Origin: a candidate division FCPU426 bacterium
Lineage (GTDB): Bacteria; Oederibacteriota; PGYV01; Palsa-1178
NCBI GenBank assembly: GCA_003167475.1
Contig: PMTB01000097.1
Coordinates: forward strand, 10,373-19,309
Direction of reading: 5' to 3'
Length of the DNA: 8,937 nt
Shown here: positions 1 through 6,142 of the stretch, piece by piece
Position numbering within the stretch: position 1 is the stretch's first letter
How the letters are laid out: every line of letters starts with the position of its first letter
Notes under the pieces: model-generated
Seen by the model: the letters and a program-made list of their open reading frames with translations, nothing else
The model's database searches: none
Told to the model about the DNA's origin: nothing
Position numbers and translations under genes: made by a program

Positions 1-351
1 TAAAAATACAAAAAGAAGGATTATCACATGCAGCGTGACCGATATAAGATTGACGGTCAGAAATTGCGATGCCGCCCACTCTTCCGGCAGGCAGGGCTTC
101 GTAATTATCATTTTAACGTTTCTGTCCTTGATCGGATTGTGAACGATCATGACCGCCGCGACAAGGGCCGCGGCCGAAACAAGCGTATGCATCCATCCCA
201 GGGAAGCAGCAACCCCGGGTGAACCGGAATTCACCATCCCGAGGATTACGAGGAATGAGATGCCCATCAGCCCCAGTACGCCAAGTATCAGGTAATTCCT
301 GCTCAGGTACATTATATCAAGCCATATGTTAAGCCTCAGTTGACGGTTCAT
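1..351 (-). CDS. ABC-2 type transporter permease, N-terminal part (cut by window edge)
   Basis: An open frame starts at an ATG (base 351) and stays open for 117 codons to the left edge, so only the N-terminus is visible. It begins MNRQLRLNIW, then shows hydrophobic stretches at about residues 20-40, 54-70 and 99-117. A basic loop between the second and third contains 'ITKPCLPEEWAASQFL'. That loop resembles the 'TRP..R.e.llgK' cytoplasmic loop after TM2 in ABC-2 permeases of the NosY type (family knowledge). A purine-rich AGGGGG lies about 7 nt upstream of the ATG. The frame overlaps the end of the ABC ATPase gene by 23 bp, which implies translational coupling and a shared complex: this would be the membrane channel driven by that ATPase. 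Substrate is unknown. Type of transporter is inferred from topology and gene order. Confidence 0.8.
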   Translation of the reverse strand, partial: MNRQLRLNIWLDIMYLSRNYLILGVLGLMGISFLVILGMVNSGSPGVAASLGWMHTLVSAAALVAAVMIVHNPIKDRNVKMIITKPCLPEEWAASQFLTVNLISVTLHVIILLFVFL

Positions 352-1252
352 TGTTGTCCCCCTTTATAAGGTTAAAGAACGAGTCTTCCAGTGTCATCCT
401 GTTCAGGTCGCATTTATGCAGCCTGAGAGAGTTTTTATCCAGGAAAGCCATAAACTCGCCGAGTTTCTCCTCTGGAATGCTCCCGATAACAAGCGCGCCG
501 GTCGTGCGGCTGTTTGTCAGATAAGCGGGCCGCTTGGCTTGCTTGCCCTCGTATTCCACCTGGTAACGGCCTTCACCGCTGTTGGTGATATTTATCAGCT
601 CATCCTGCACCACAACCTTGCCTTTATCTATTATCACTGCGCGGTTGGCAAGCGACTCAACCTCTGAAAGCACGTGCGAATTTATTATGATAGTTGAGCC
701 TTTCTGCTTCATATTAATAAGCCTCTGTTTGAAATACCTGCTGATGATCGGGTCAAGACCGCGGGTTGGTTCGTCCAGGAACAGTATATCAGGCTCGGTG
801 ATGATAGCCTGGGCTATGCCGAGCTTCTGTTTCATGCCTTTGGAGCACTTCTTTAATTGCGTGAATCTTTTGTCAAAAAGCCCCATTTCCCCGAGTATCT
901 CATCCCGTTGCTTTTTTGTTACCACCTTATTATAAAGCCCGGAATAAAAATAAAGCGCCTCTTCAACAGTAAGAAAATCCGCGTAATGCGGCTCCTCCGG
1001 AAGATACCCGATGTTGTTGTACCTTGATGAACCAAGCATAAACTCTTTCCCGTCAATTGTAACCGTACCCTTCTGGGGCTTTAACAGCCCAAGCAGGCAG
1101 TACATTGCGGTAGATTTACCCGCGCCGTTCTGCCCTATCATGGCAAAACAGTCCCCCTGGTTGATGGTAAAACTCACATCGTCAAGGGCGGTGACGCGGG
1201 TGCTTTTTAAAGCATTATCGAAATATACGGTGACATTGTTAAGTTGTATCAA
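329..1252 (-). CDS. ABC transporter ATP-binding protein (ABC-2 exporter type)
   Basis: This 307-residue cytoplasmic ATPase would power the downstream permease. Visible motifs in order are Walker A GQNGAGKST (40-48), a Q-loop region 'GYLPEEP' (82-88) with Glu where Gln is usual, signature 'CSKGM' (136-140) in place of LSGGQ, Walker B ILFLDEP (156-162), D-loop GLDP (165-168) and the H-loop His193. The variant Q-loop and signature are typical of the ABC-2 subfamily that includes NatA, NosF and GldA. The C-terminus 'RMTLEDSFFNLI' is also usual there, so these are not defects. The start codon is TTG (1250-1252), whose bases overlap the TGA stop of the 46-residue gene upstream. A weak GGGG-containing site precedes it, so initiation is probably coupled to that gene. 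The 3' end overlaps the permease start. The exported substrate cannot be read from sequence. Confidence 0.93.
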   Translation of the reverse strand: MIQLNNVTVYFDNALKSTRVTALDDVSFTINQGDCFAMIGQNGAGKSTAMYCLLGLLKPQKGTVTIDGKEFMLGSSRYNNIGYLPEEPHYADFLTVEEALYFYSGLYNKVVTKKQRDEILGEMGLFDKRFTQLKKCSKGMKQKLGIAQAIITEPDILFLDEPTRGLDPIISRYFKQRLINMKQKGSTIIINSHVLSEVESLANRAVIIDKGKVVVQDELINITNSGEGRYQVEYEGKQAKRPAYLTNSRTTGALVIGSIPEEKLGEFMAFLDKNSLRLHKCDLNRMTLEDSFFNLIKGDNNEPSTEA

Positions 1253-1389
1253 GCCGCCACCCCGCTTAGCCTAACAGCCGGGTTCATGCCGGTCTTATAG
1301 AACGACGGCGGCTGCTTTAGGAATATGTTGAAAATGATGACAGCGGCCAGAAAAATCAGGATCAAAACATACAAAAGTTTTTTGTTCAT
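1249..1389 (-). CDS. 46-residue single-pass membrane microprotein, first gene of the ABC operon
   Basis: I recognise no family. The frame begins MNKKLLYVLILIFLAAVIIF and continues with a polar tail ending 'NPAVRLSGVAA'. Residues about 5-24 form one strong hydrophobic helix preceded by two lysines, so the tail of about 20 residues is probably outside the cytoplasm. Evidence that it is real: a clear Shine-Dalgarno GGAGG lies 4 nt before the ATG (sequence GGAGGAACAATG), a plausible promoter lies further upstream, and its TGA stop overlaps the TTG start of the ABC ATPase. It could be an accessory subunit of the exporter, a leader peptide for coupled translation, or a small exported peptide. Sequence alone does not separate these. 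The helix could also be a signal peptide, but no convincing cleavage site follows it. Confidence 0.7.
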   Translation of the reverse strand: MNKKLLYVLILIFLAAVIIFNIFLKQPPSFYKTGMNPAVRLSGVAA

Positions 1390-1435
1390 TGTTCCTCCGA
1401 AAAAGAATGTCAATAACCCGGATATCCAGGCGTTT

Positions 1436-1464
1436 AATATAACAGAAAACTGAAAGTTTTTCCA
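1436..1464 (-). promoter_or_regulatory. Candidate housekeeping promoter for the ABC exporter operon
   Basis: On the minus strand an extended -10, TGtTATATT (hexamer at 1436-1441), follows TGGAAA (1459-1464) at a 17-bp spacing. The -35 matches TTGACA at four of six positions. The predicted start would be near 1429, leaving a leader of about 40 nt before the microprotein ATG. The spacer holds a small dyad, AAAAC-TGAAA-GTTTT at 1446-1460, which could be an operator or chance in AT-rich DNA. A promoter here would uncouple the exporter from the helicase. Confidence 0.4.
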
Positions 1465-1491
1465 GTATTTGTAATGGGCCGGTTACTTACC

Positions 1492-1593
1492 TGCGTAGAG
1501 CGGCTGCTTGCCGCCGCTCACCGGCGGCCATTAAAACCGTGCCCGCGGTTCAAAGGCCAGCATCAGAGAGGCAGCAAGCAGCCTCTCTACGCA
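1492..1593. repeat. REPIN-like element: two inverted GTAG-headed palindromes
   Basis: Two 20-nt outer arms (1492-1511 and 1574-1593) are inverted copies matching at 19 of 20 positions. Each arm carries a GTAG tetranucleotide at the foot of its own hairpin. The left hairpin is GAGCGGC / GCCGCTC (1498-1504 with 1513-1519). The right one, read on the minus strand, is GAGAGGC / GCCTCTC (1581-1587 with 1566-1572). The single difference between arms (C versus A) is balanced by the partner base in each stem. A further stem GCCGCCG / CGGCGGC lies at 1510-1528 and a weak one at 1535-1550. This is the layout of REP doublets mobilised by RAYT (TnpA_REP) transposases, as in GTAG-headed SMAG repeats (established knowledge). 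It begins 4 bp after the helicase stop codon and may affect 3'-end stability of that mRNA. No RAYT gene is in the window. Confidence 0.7.
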
Positions 1594-1597
1594 CCGT

Positions 1598-4500
1598 TTA
1601 AAACAATACGTCCGCTTTTGAGTGCGGACAGATGTTGAAGAACGCGCAGAACTTGCAGACGAAGGCGCTTGGGGTGGCTTCAAAACGGCCCTCCCTGATG
1701 TCCGCGGCTGTTTCGTGGATCTGTTTTTCATATTTTTCAAGGGTGTCTTTTCTCATCTTTTTGAAGACTGTTATCCTTGACTCAAAAAAGTAGATGCCCA
1801 CCTCGTCGAGCGGCTTGCCGAATACTTTTTCAAAGGATATGGAATAGAGCTTCAGCTGTCTTGATATATTTGCGCTGTCGAGTTTTTCCTCGGCTTTTTC
1901 AATATCCTTCACGTCCGAGGTCTTGTAGTCTATGATCCGCCACTTGCCGTCCATCTCGTCAACCCTGTCCCATCTTCCCCGCACCGTGATGTCATTGCTC
2001 AGCTTGAATTCGAAATCCTTCTCTATATACTTGGGGATTATGTTATTCTTCATTTCTTCCTTATAAAACGCTTCTATCGTCCTCAAGCCCTGCTCGTAGC
2101 GCCTCTGTTCATGCTGGGCAGAGATGAAACCCGTGGGTTTCCACATGGACTTGAATATATCTATCAATGATTCCAGCGTCACAACCGCGCCTTCCTGCCT
2201 TGCCTTAAAAAACTCCGAGGCCACTTTATGCATAGCCTGGCCGTATACGACGGCAGGCTCTTCCTTTATGGGTATGCGCAGGATGTGTATGAGTTTGTAC
2301 TTATACGGACACGTGAGATAGTCGTCTATCTGGTAATTGGATAGTTTCAAAGTTTTGATCTTTATCGTATTGTCGACCGGCACTTCTATAGTTTCCTTCT
2401 TTTCAAAGAATTTCAGGACGTCCTCTTTCGACGGTTTTGCCATTGTTTCCGGCTCTTTATACCCCAGTTCCATAAGGAACATTGACGGTTTTTTATTGCC
2501 CGCGCCTTCGTACTTTTTGGAATATGTCAGGTTCAGGGAATCTTTTGCCCTGGTTATAGCCACATAAAAAAGCCTTCGTTCCTCTTCCTGCGCGTAGAGT
2601 TTCTCATCCACCATGTCCTTCATAAGCCCCTCTGGCAGCGGGAACGGAAACCCGCCCCTTGCGCGCACCGGGAATTTGTCCTGAATAAGCGCCGGGACAA
2701 AAACAACCTTGAACTCGAGGCCCTTTGATTTGTGTATCGTGGCGGCCTGCACCGAATCCTCTTCCATGTCCTCGAATACGTCGCTCACGGGGTTATCCCC
2801 CGATTTCTGGCGCAGGTCTATATAATTTACAAAGTTATAAACCGTATCATAATCTTCGGATACGGAAAATTCCTTCAATATGTCGAAGAACCTGGAGATA
2901 TTGGCGATCTTCCTGTCAGAGGCTATGGTTTTGTCTCGCAGGAGGCTGTCAAATATCCTGCGGTTCTTTATATAATCATAGAGTATTTCCCCGGCGCTCC
3001 AGCCGTCCTTTACAAGGGTCGTGTAATGGTCCGCGTCCTGTATGAGTGTTTCAAGTTTGCGCCTGTCAGTGTCATTCATCTCAAGTTCGGGGTAAGTATC
3101 GAGTTTCCTTGCCAGATCCAGGGCCGTGATGGAATACTCCTTTGCCAGGCTGCCTATCTTTGACATCATATACGGGTCAATATCATAAAACTCGGAAATG
3201 GCCACGTCAAAAACCGGGTTGAATTCATACGGCGTGCAGAGCATCCTGCAGAAATTCACCAGGAACTGCACCTCCTTCTTATTATACAACCCCTCGTCGC
3301 CGGTGAATTTGTACGGTATTCCCCTGCGTTCCAGGGTTTTAAGGAACATCCTCGCGTCGCCTTTGGCGCGGAGCAGTATGGCGATATCTTTAAATTTATA
3401 ATAACCGGCCTTTACCAGGCGTTCTATCTCGTCCGCGATAAAATCAGCCTCTTCGGAATAACTCGCGAAAGCCTTTATATTCAGAGGCTCTATCTTATGT
3501 TCCTGCTTGTACCTGGAAAAAAGATTTTTTGTGATACCCAACATGGTCTCAAGCCTGTCAGTGTTATTTTGTATGAGCTTGTAAGCGGAATCGAGTATGG
3601 TCTGGGCCGACCTGTAATTATTCTTCAATACCACCACTTCGGCCGCGGGATAGCATTCCCTGAAACCCATGATATTCGATATGGCCGCCCCCCTGAAGCG
3701 GTATATCATCTGGTCGTCGTCGCCCACCACGGTTATGTTCTTATATTTATCAGCGATAAGTTTTATAAGTTCAAACTGCGCGTAATTAGTGTCCTGAAAC
3801 TCATCTATAAGAATATACTTATAACGTTCCTGGTATTTGGCAAGGACCGATCTTTTTTCTTTTAGCAGCAGGTACGGGACCATGATAAGGTCGCCGAAAT
3901 CCATGTAGTTTTTTTCGGTCTTGAGCTTCTCATAGTTGGCGTAGAAACCCGATAGTTCCACCTGTTTATTCACTGTCTCTTCCCAGGCTCCTTTATCTTT
4001 TCCCTCAGCGGGGCCCGCTTTAAGCAGCCCTTTGACATATTCATCATACATAACGGGAGTTATAAGATTGTCTTTGAGTTTTGAAATAAAATCGGTAAGT
4101 TCCGATACATACTGCGCCGGATTGTTCAGCGGCCTGTAAAGAGAAAGCCCCAGCTTTTCAATATTTTCCACAATGAATATTATGGACTCGGGCTTCTTCA
4201 TTATCTTCCAGTCAGGCGCAATGCGCAGCTCTGCAAATGACTCTCCTATAATATCATGGCCGAACGAATGGAATGTGGAAGTACGGGTGTCGACCATGCC
4301 GTAAGGCACAAGCGCGTCTACCCTGCGTTCCATTTCTTTTGCTGCCTTTTCCGAGAACGTCAGGGCGAGGACCTCGGAAGGTTTAGCCAGTTTGCTGTTG
4401 ATTATCCAGGCAATACGCTCGGTAATAACGCGCGTCTTACCCGTGCCCGCGCCGGCAACGATCAAAAGCGGGCCTTCCTTGTGGGTTATGGCCTTTTCCT

Positions 4501-4600
4501 GTATATCGTCCTTATCGGCCGCGGAAGAAACGGTTTCCCCGAGCAGGAATGACTCAATGACAGACTCTTGGGCCTTGGATTGTTTTTTATTTTTTGCCAT
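1598..4600 (-). CDS. UvrD/PcrA-family DNA helicase fused to a C-terminal PD-(D/E)XK nuclease with Fe-S signature
   Basis: This 1000-residue protein should unwind and degrade DNA ends for repair, like a single-chain relative of AddAB/AdnAB (family knowledge). Superfamily 1A motifs: Q-motif region about 33-38, Walker A AGAGTGKT (49-56), Ia 'LTFSEKAAKEM' (80-90), II DEFQD (266-270), III 'GDDDQMIYRFRG' (293-304), IV 'NNYRS' (327-331), V 'TIHKSKGLEF' (621-630) and VI 'LFYVAITRAKD' (677-687). The C-terminal third carries a RecB-like nuclease: His791, Asp878 in 'GRWDRVD', 'IDYKT' (Asp891, Lys893) and 'SRQLKLY' (913-919). Four cysteines (764 in 'LTCPYKYK', then 982, 985 and 991 in CxxCx5C) match the AddB-type iron-sulphur clasp. 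All catalytic residues look intact. No Shine-Dalgarno is seen; the -10 box lies only 5 bp from the ATG, so translation is probably leaderless. It is transcribed separately from its neighbours. Confidence 0.95.
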   Translation of the reverse strand: MAKNKKQSKAQESVIESFLLGETVSSAADKDDIQEKAITHKEGPLLIVAGAGTGKTRVITERIAWIINSKLAKPSEVLALTFSEKAAKEMERRVDALVPYGMVDTRTSTFHSFGHDIIGESFAELRIAPDWKIMKKPESIIFIVENIEKLGLSLYRPLNNPAQYVSELTDFISKLKDNLITPVMYDEYVKGLLKAGPAEGKDKGAWEETVNKQVELSGFYANYEKLKTEKNYMDFGDLIMVPYLLLKEKRSVLAKYQERYKYILIDEFQDTNYAQFELIKLIADKYKNITVVGDDDQMIYRFRGAAISNIMGFRECYPAAEVVVLKNNYRSAQTILDSAYKLIQNNTDRLETMLGITKNLFSRYKQEHKIEPLNIKAFASYSEEADFIADEIERLVKAGYYKFKDIAILLRAKGDARMFLKTLERRGIPYKFTGDEGLYNKKEVQFLVNFCRMLCTPYEFNPVFDVAISEFYDIDPYMMSKIGSLAKEYSITALDLARKLDTYPELEMNDTDRRKLETLIQDADHYTTLVKDGWSAGEILYDYIKNRRIFDSLLRDKTIASDRKIANISRFFDILKEFSVSEDYDTVYNFVNYIDLRQKSGDNPVSDVFEDMEEDSVQAATIHKSKGLEFKVVFVPALIQDKFPVRARGGFPFPLPEGLMKDMVDEKLYAQEEERRLFYVAITRAKDSLNLTYSKKYEGAGNKKPSMFLMELGYKEPETMAKPSKEDVLKFFEKKETIEVPVDNTIKIKTLKLSNYQIDDYLTCPYKYKLIHILRIPIKEEPAVVYGQAMHKVASEFFKARQEGAVVTLESLIDIFKSMWKPTGFISAQHEQRRYEQGLRTIEAFYKEEMKNNIIPKYIEKDFEFKLSNDITVRGRWDRVDEMDGKWRIIDYKTSDVKDIEKAEEKLDSANISRQLKLYSISFEKVFGKPLDEVGIYFFESRITVFKKMRKDTLEKYEKQIHETAADIREGRFEATPSAFVCKFCAFFNICPHSKADVLF

Positions 4601-4605
4601 GAGGT

Positions 4606-4633
4606 ATTATAACACCTGAGGGGGAGGTGTCAA
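4606..4633 (-). promoter_or_regulatory. Consensus sigma-70 promoter of the helicase-nuclease gene (leaderless)
   Basis: On the minus strand TTGACA (4628-4633) and TATAAT (4606-4611) are both perfect and are separated by 16 bp. Counting from the -10, transcription should begin at about 4599-4601, on the ATG itself (4600). No ribosome binding site exists upstream, so the mRNA should be leaderless. The next in-frame ATG (codon 90) lies after Walker A and cannot be the true start. Confidence 0.75.
4610..4632. promoter_or_regulatory. Operator-like inverted repeat across the helicase promoter
   Basis: Arms TAACACCT (4610-4617) and AGGTGTCA (4625-4632) are inverted copies at seven of eight positions around a 7-bp G-rich centre. 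The dyad spans the -10/-35 spacer and overlaps both hexamers, which is where a repressor would block RNA polymerase. It resembles neither a LexA box that I would recognise nor a transcript terminator, as it lies before the start site. The operator role is inferred. Confidence 0.45.
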
Positions 4634-4647
4634 TATAGTGGAAAGTA

Positions 4648-4793
4648 AAGTTATTAAGCCAAAAGCCAGAAGACAAAAGTTAAATATATAACAAGTTAGG
4701 GCAAGTTGGAAAGGTAGGACTTACCAAAACTTAAACCCTTGCATTTCCTTGACCTACTTTACTTTTGTCTTTTGGCTTTTGGCTTAAAAACTT
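4648..4793. repeat. Long inverted repeat, 33-nt arms around an 80-nt centre
   Basis: The gap between the helicase promoter and the next terminator holds no gene. It contains two inverted arms, 4648-4680 and 4761-4793, matching at 31 of 33 positions. Each carries the tandem motif AAGCCAAAAGCC (TTTTGGCTTTTGGCTT on the other strand). The 80-bp centre is AT-rich with no open frame. A partial copy of the arm core lies at 7591-7607 (16 of 17 bases, TGGCTTTT[T/G]GCTTAAAA), so this may be a dispersed sequence. It could be a remnant of a small non-autonomous element or a structured RNA. No target-site duplication was found. Confidence 0.55.
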
Positions 4794-4810
4794 AAACGTA
4801 TGCACTAAAA

Positions 4811-4849
4811 ATAATAAAACAAAAAAGGCAGATGGTATCCCATCTGCCT
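4811..4849 (-). terminator. Intrinsic terminator after the 120-residue protein gene
   Basis: The arms AGGCAGATGG and CCATCTGCCT form a perfect 10-bp stem (4826-4835 with 4840-4849) around a 4-nt loop. Read on the minus strand the stem is followed at once by six T residues and more T-rich sequence. It lies 26 bp beyond the stop codon of the upstream gene and isolates that gene from the helicase. Confidence 0.9.
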
Positions 4850-4874
4850 CGATATAATAACAAAACCCTTTGGT

Positions 4875-5237
4875 TTAGTTCAAAGCCAGGCTCTCCACCG
4901 CTTCCGCGGCCAGGATCCGCCTGTAAACGAACGCATATTCGTCCTTATGCTCCCAAATAACCTCGTATATGATATCCTTTACATCGTCATTTTCCGGGGT
5001 CAGCATTTCAATTTCCATGTCTATCCCGGTGTTATAGATCTCGACCATTTTAAGTTTTTTGAACACCCTTGCCATTTTCTTGACCTTGTCATCCGGCAGA
5101 TCAAGGAAACCGGCCAATACCCCAAGATTCACCCTTGTAAAACGGCTTGAATAATTGATATTAAAACATATCAAAGCCACCGCTTCCGGGTAAGACAACA
5201 ACTCTTTGAGATCCTGGTAAGACTCCGTACTGACCAT
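4875..5237 (-). CDS. Small winged-helix-like protein of unknown function
   Basis: I do not recognise the family of this 120-residue, soluble protein. The pattern fits a winged helix: a helix at about 17-28, a short helix 36-45 ('RVNLGVLAGFLDLP'), a candidate recognition helix 49-63 ('DDKVKKMARVFKKLKM'), a beta wing at 65-80 ending in 'LTPEN', then a long C-terminal helix 84-112. No signal peptide, cysteine motif or membrane helix is seen. The start is supported by GGAGG 8 nt before the ATG. It is a monocistronic unit, with an ECF-type promoter about 50 bp upstream and its own terminator. It may be a small regulator whose expression depends on an ECF sigma factor. Coding status is firm; the fold is a pattern-based guess and function is open. 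Confidence 0.85.
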   Translation of the reverse strand: MVSTESYQDLKELLSYPEAVALICFNINYSSRFTRVNLGVLAGFLDLPDDKVKKMARVFKKLKMVEIYNTGIDMEIEMLTPENDDVKDIIYEVIWEHKDEYAFVYRRILAAEAVESLALN

Positions 5238-5285
5238 TTCCTTAACCTCCGGCTTTCCTGCCTAAAATCTTAATGTCCCTATACG

Positions 5286-5313
5286 TTAGACACGGGGCAG
5301 CTGAAAAAGTTGC
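5286..5313 (-). promoter_or_regulatory. ECF/sigma-E-like promoter of the 120-residue protein gene
   Basis: On the minus strand GCAACTT (5307-5313) and GTCTAA (5286-5291) are separated by exactly 15 bp. The E. coli sigma-E consensus is GGAACTT-N15-GTCTAA, so only one base differs, and the AAC core is kept. The predicted start near 5279 leaves a leader of about 42 nt with a clear GGAGG. The ECF factor encoded at 6972-7577 is an obvious candidate to read it, but that link is inferred. Confidence 0.55.
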
Positions 5314-5354
5314 ATGTAATAACGAATAAAACTTTAAAAACAAGGCAAAAAATT

Positions 5355-5364
5355 GAACCGGTTC
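5355..5364. promoter_or_regulatory. Perfect palindrome GAACCGGTTC
   Basis: A perfect 10-bp palindrome lies in AT-rich DNA about 42 bp upstream of the candidate ECF promoter and 10 bp past the preceding terminator stem. It could be an activator or repressor half-site pair. The symmetry does not extend beyond 10 bp, so chance cannot be excluded. Confidence 0.2.
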
Positions 5365-5370
5365 TTAAAT

Positions 5371-5408
5371 AAAAAAATACAGGGGCGTTTTTATCCGCCC
5401 CTGTATTT
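5371..5408 (-). terminator. Intrinsic terminator of the sigma/sensor operon
   Basis: A perfect 13-bp stem (5375-5387 with 5396-5408; core ACAGGGGCG / CGCCCCTGT) encloses an 8-nt loop. Read on the minus strand it runs into a tract of seven T residues, then ATTT. It lies 35 bp beyond the stop codon of the secreted sensor paralogue and closes that transcript. Confidence 0.9.
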
Positions 5409-5443
5409 CTACTTTCAACTATCTACTTTCTGTGCGATTTTGA

Positions 5444-6112
5444 CTAATTGAACTCTATTTGGTCCACCTGAACGTCCACTGAATCGCCGTCCGGGCTTGA
5501 AAAGTGGAAGTTTAAGTTATGCGCGTTCTGGAGCACCTTCTCTATCGGCACTATTACTTTTGCCCATTTCGGCTGCTTGAAGTCTTTCCTTAAGTCGATC
5601 TTTACAACTGTCCAGTCTTTGGCCAGCTTTGAGTTTAGGGCAAATTCATAATCCGCCCATTCGGTCAGTGAATTTGTCTTGCCGCTGTCGCATTTGCTCT
5701 CCGAATAAGGGAGGTTTAATACAAGCCTGCCGCCTGTAATGGAACCCTTGATTCTGAGGGTAAGCGTCGTGTATTTGCTTAAATCTACCGGCTCGGCTTT
5801 GCCCGGGCATCCGCAGTTCTCTCCCAAGGTCACGCCAAGCCCCACGAAATCCCATCCGAGCTTGTTGCCTACCTTGCCCTGCATCCTTGCCGCGAACTTA
5901 TCCCCGTCCTTTGCCATAGCAAACTTGTCCGGTGCGGGCGTAACTTCGGAATTGCCGCCGGTGTTTAAGTCGTTATAAGTGTACCACCAGCCGCCCGATG
6001 AAGCCTGAACCTTTCCTGATGCAAAATCGTCCACCGCAAACTTCTCGGCCGCCGCAAATACCAGCGCCGCAGCCATTACAACAACAACCGCCGCCATCAA
6101 CAACTTTTTCAT
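5444..6112 (-). CDS. Secreted CBM11/CIA30-like domain protein, soluble paralogue of the adjacent membrane sensor
   Basis: This 222-residue protein begins with a clear Sec signal peptide (MKK, hydrophobic 4-19, Ala-rich end near 20-22). The rest is one beta-sandwich domain with 'GGWWYTYNDLNTGGNS' (40-55), 'LRIKG' (119-123), 'LTEWADYEF' (149-157), 'DWTVVKIDLRKDFKQPKWAK' (166-185) and a final strand 'VDVQVDQIEF' (212-221). This pattern resembles carbohydrate-binding family 11 and CIA30 domains (family knowledge, moderate confidence). The same blocks occur in order in the upstream 266-residue membrane protein, so the two are paralogues. No catalytic motif is seen, which favours binding over hydrolysis. 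It has AGGAGGTG 4 nt before the ATG, follows the sensor gene by 30 bp and is the last gene before a terminator. It may bind or deliver the same ligand in the envelope, or act as a decoy. Confidence 0.88.
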   Translation of the reverse strand: MKKLLMAAVVVVMAAALVFAAAEKFAVDDFASGKVQASSGGWWYTYNDLNTGGNSEVTPAPDKFAMAKDGDKFAARMQGKVGNKLGWDFVGLGVTLGENCGCPGKAEPVDLSKYTTLTLRIKGSITGGRLVLNLPYSESKCDSGKTNSLTEWADYEFALNSKLAKDWTVVKIDLRKDFKQPKWAKVIVPIEKVLQNAHNLNFHFSSPDGDSVDVQVDQIEFN

Positions 6113-6142
6113 AAAGCACCTCCTGTTTGATTTTTATTTCCT

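Noticed and set aside
28..222. Plus-strand open frame of 64 codons
   Set aside because: It is antisense to the permease gene, which has a start, a ribosome site and membrane helices; the plus frame encodes a basic, unstructured sequence with no support.
329..1252. Possible loss of function in the ABC ATPase because the LSGGQ motif reads CSKGM and the Q-loop has Glu
   Set aside because: These variants are normal for the ABC-2 exporter subfamily; all other motifs are intact.
1408..1413. TTGACA on the minus strand upstream of the microprotein
   Set aside because: A -10 at the usual distance would fall on the ATG and reads AATGAA, not TATAAT; the promoter at 1436-1464 fits better.
1535..1550. 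AACCG/CGGTT hairpin followed by TT as helicase terminator
   Set aside because: Five weak pairs and almost no T-tract; more easily explained as internal sequence of the REPIN-like element.
1531..1740. Minus-strand frame of 69 codons overlapping the helicase 3' end
   Set aside because: It lies in another frame of the helicase C-terminus and runs into the REPIN repeat; no ribosome site or known motif.
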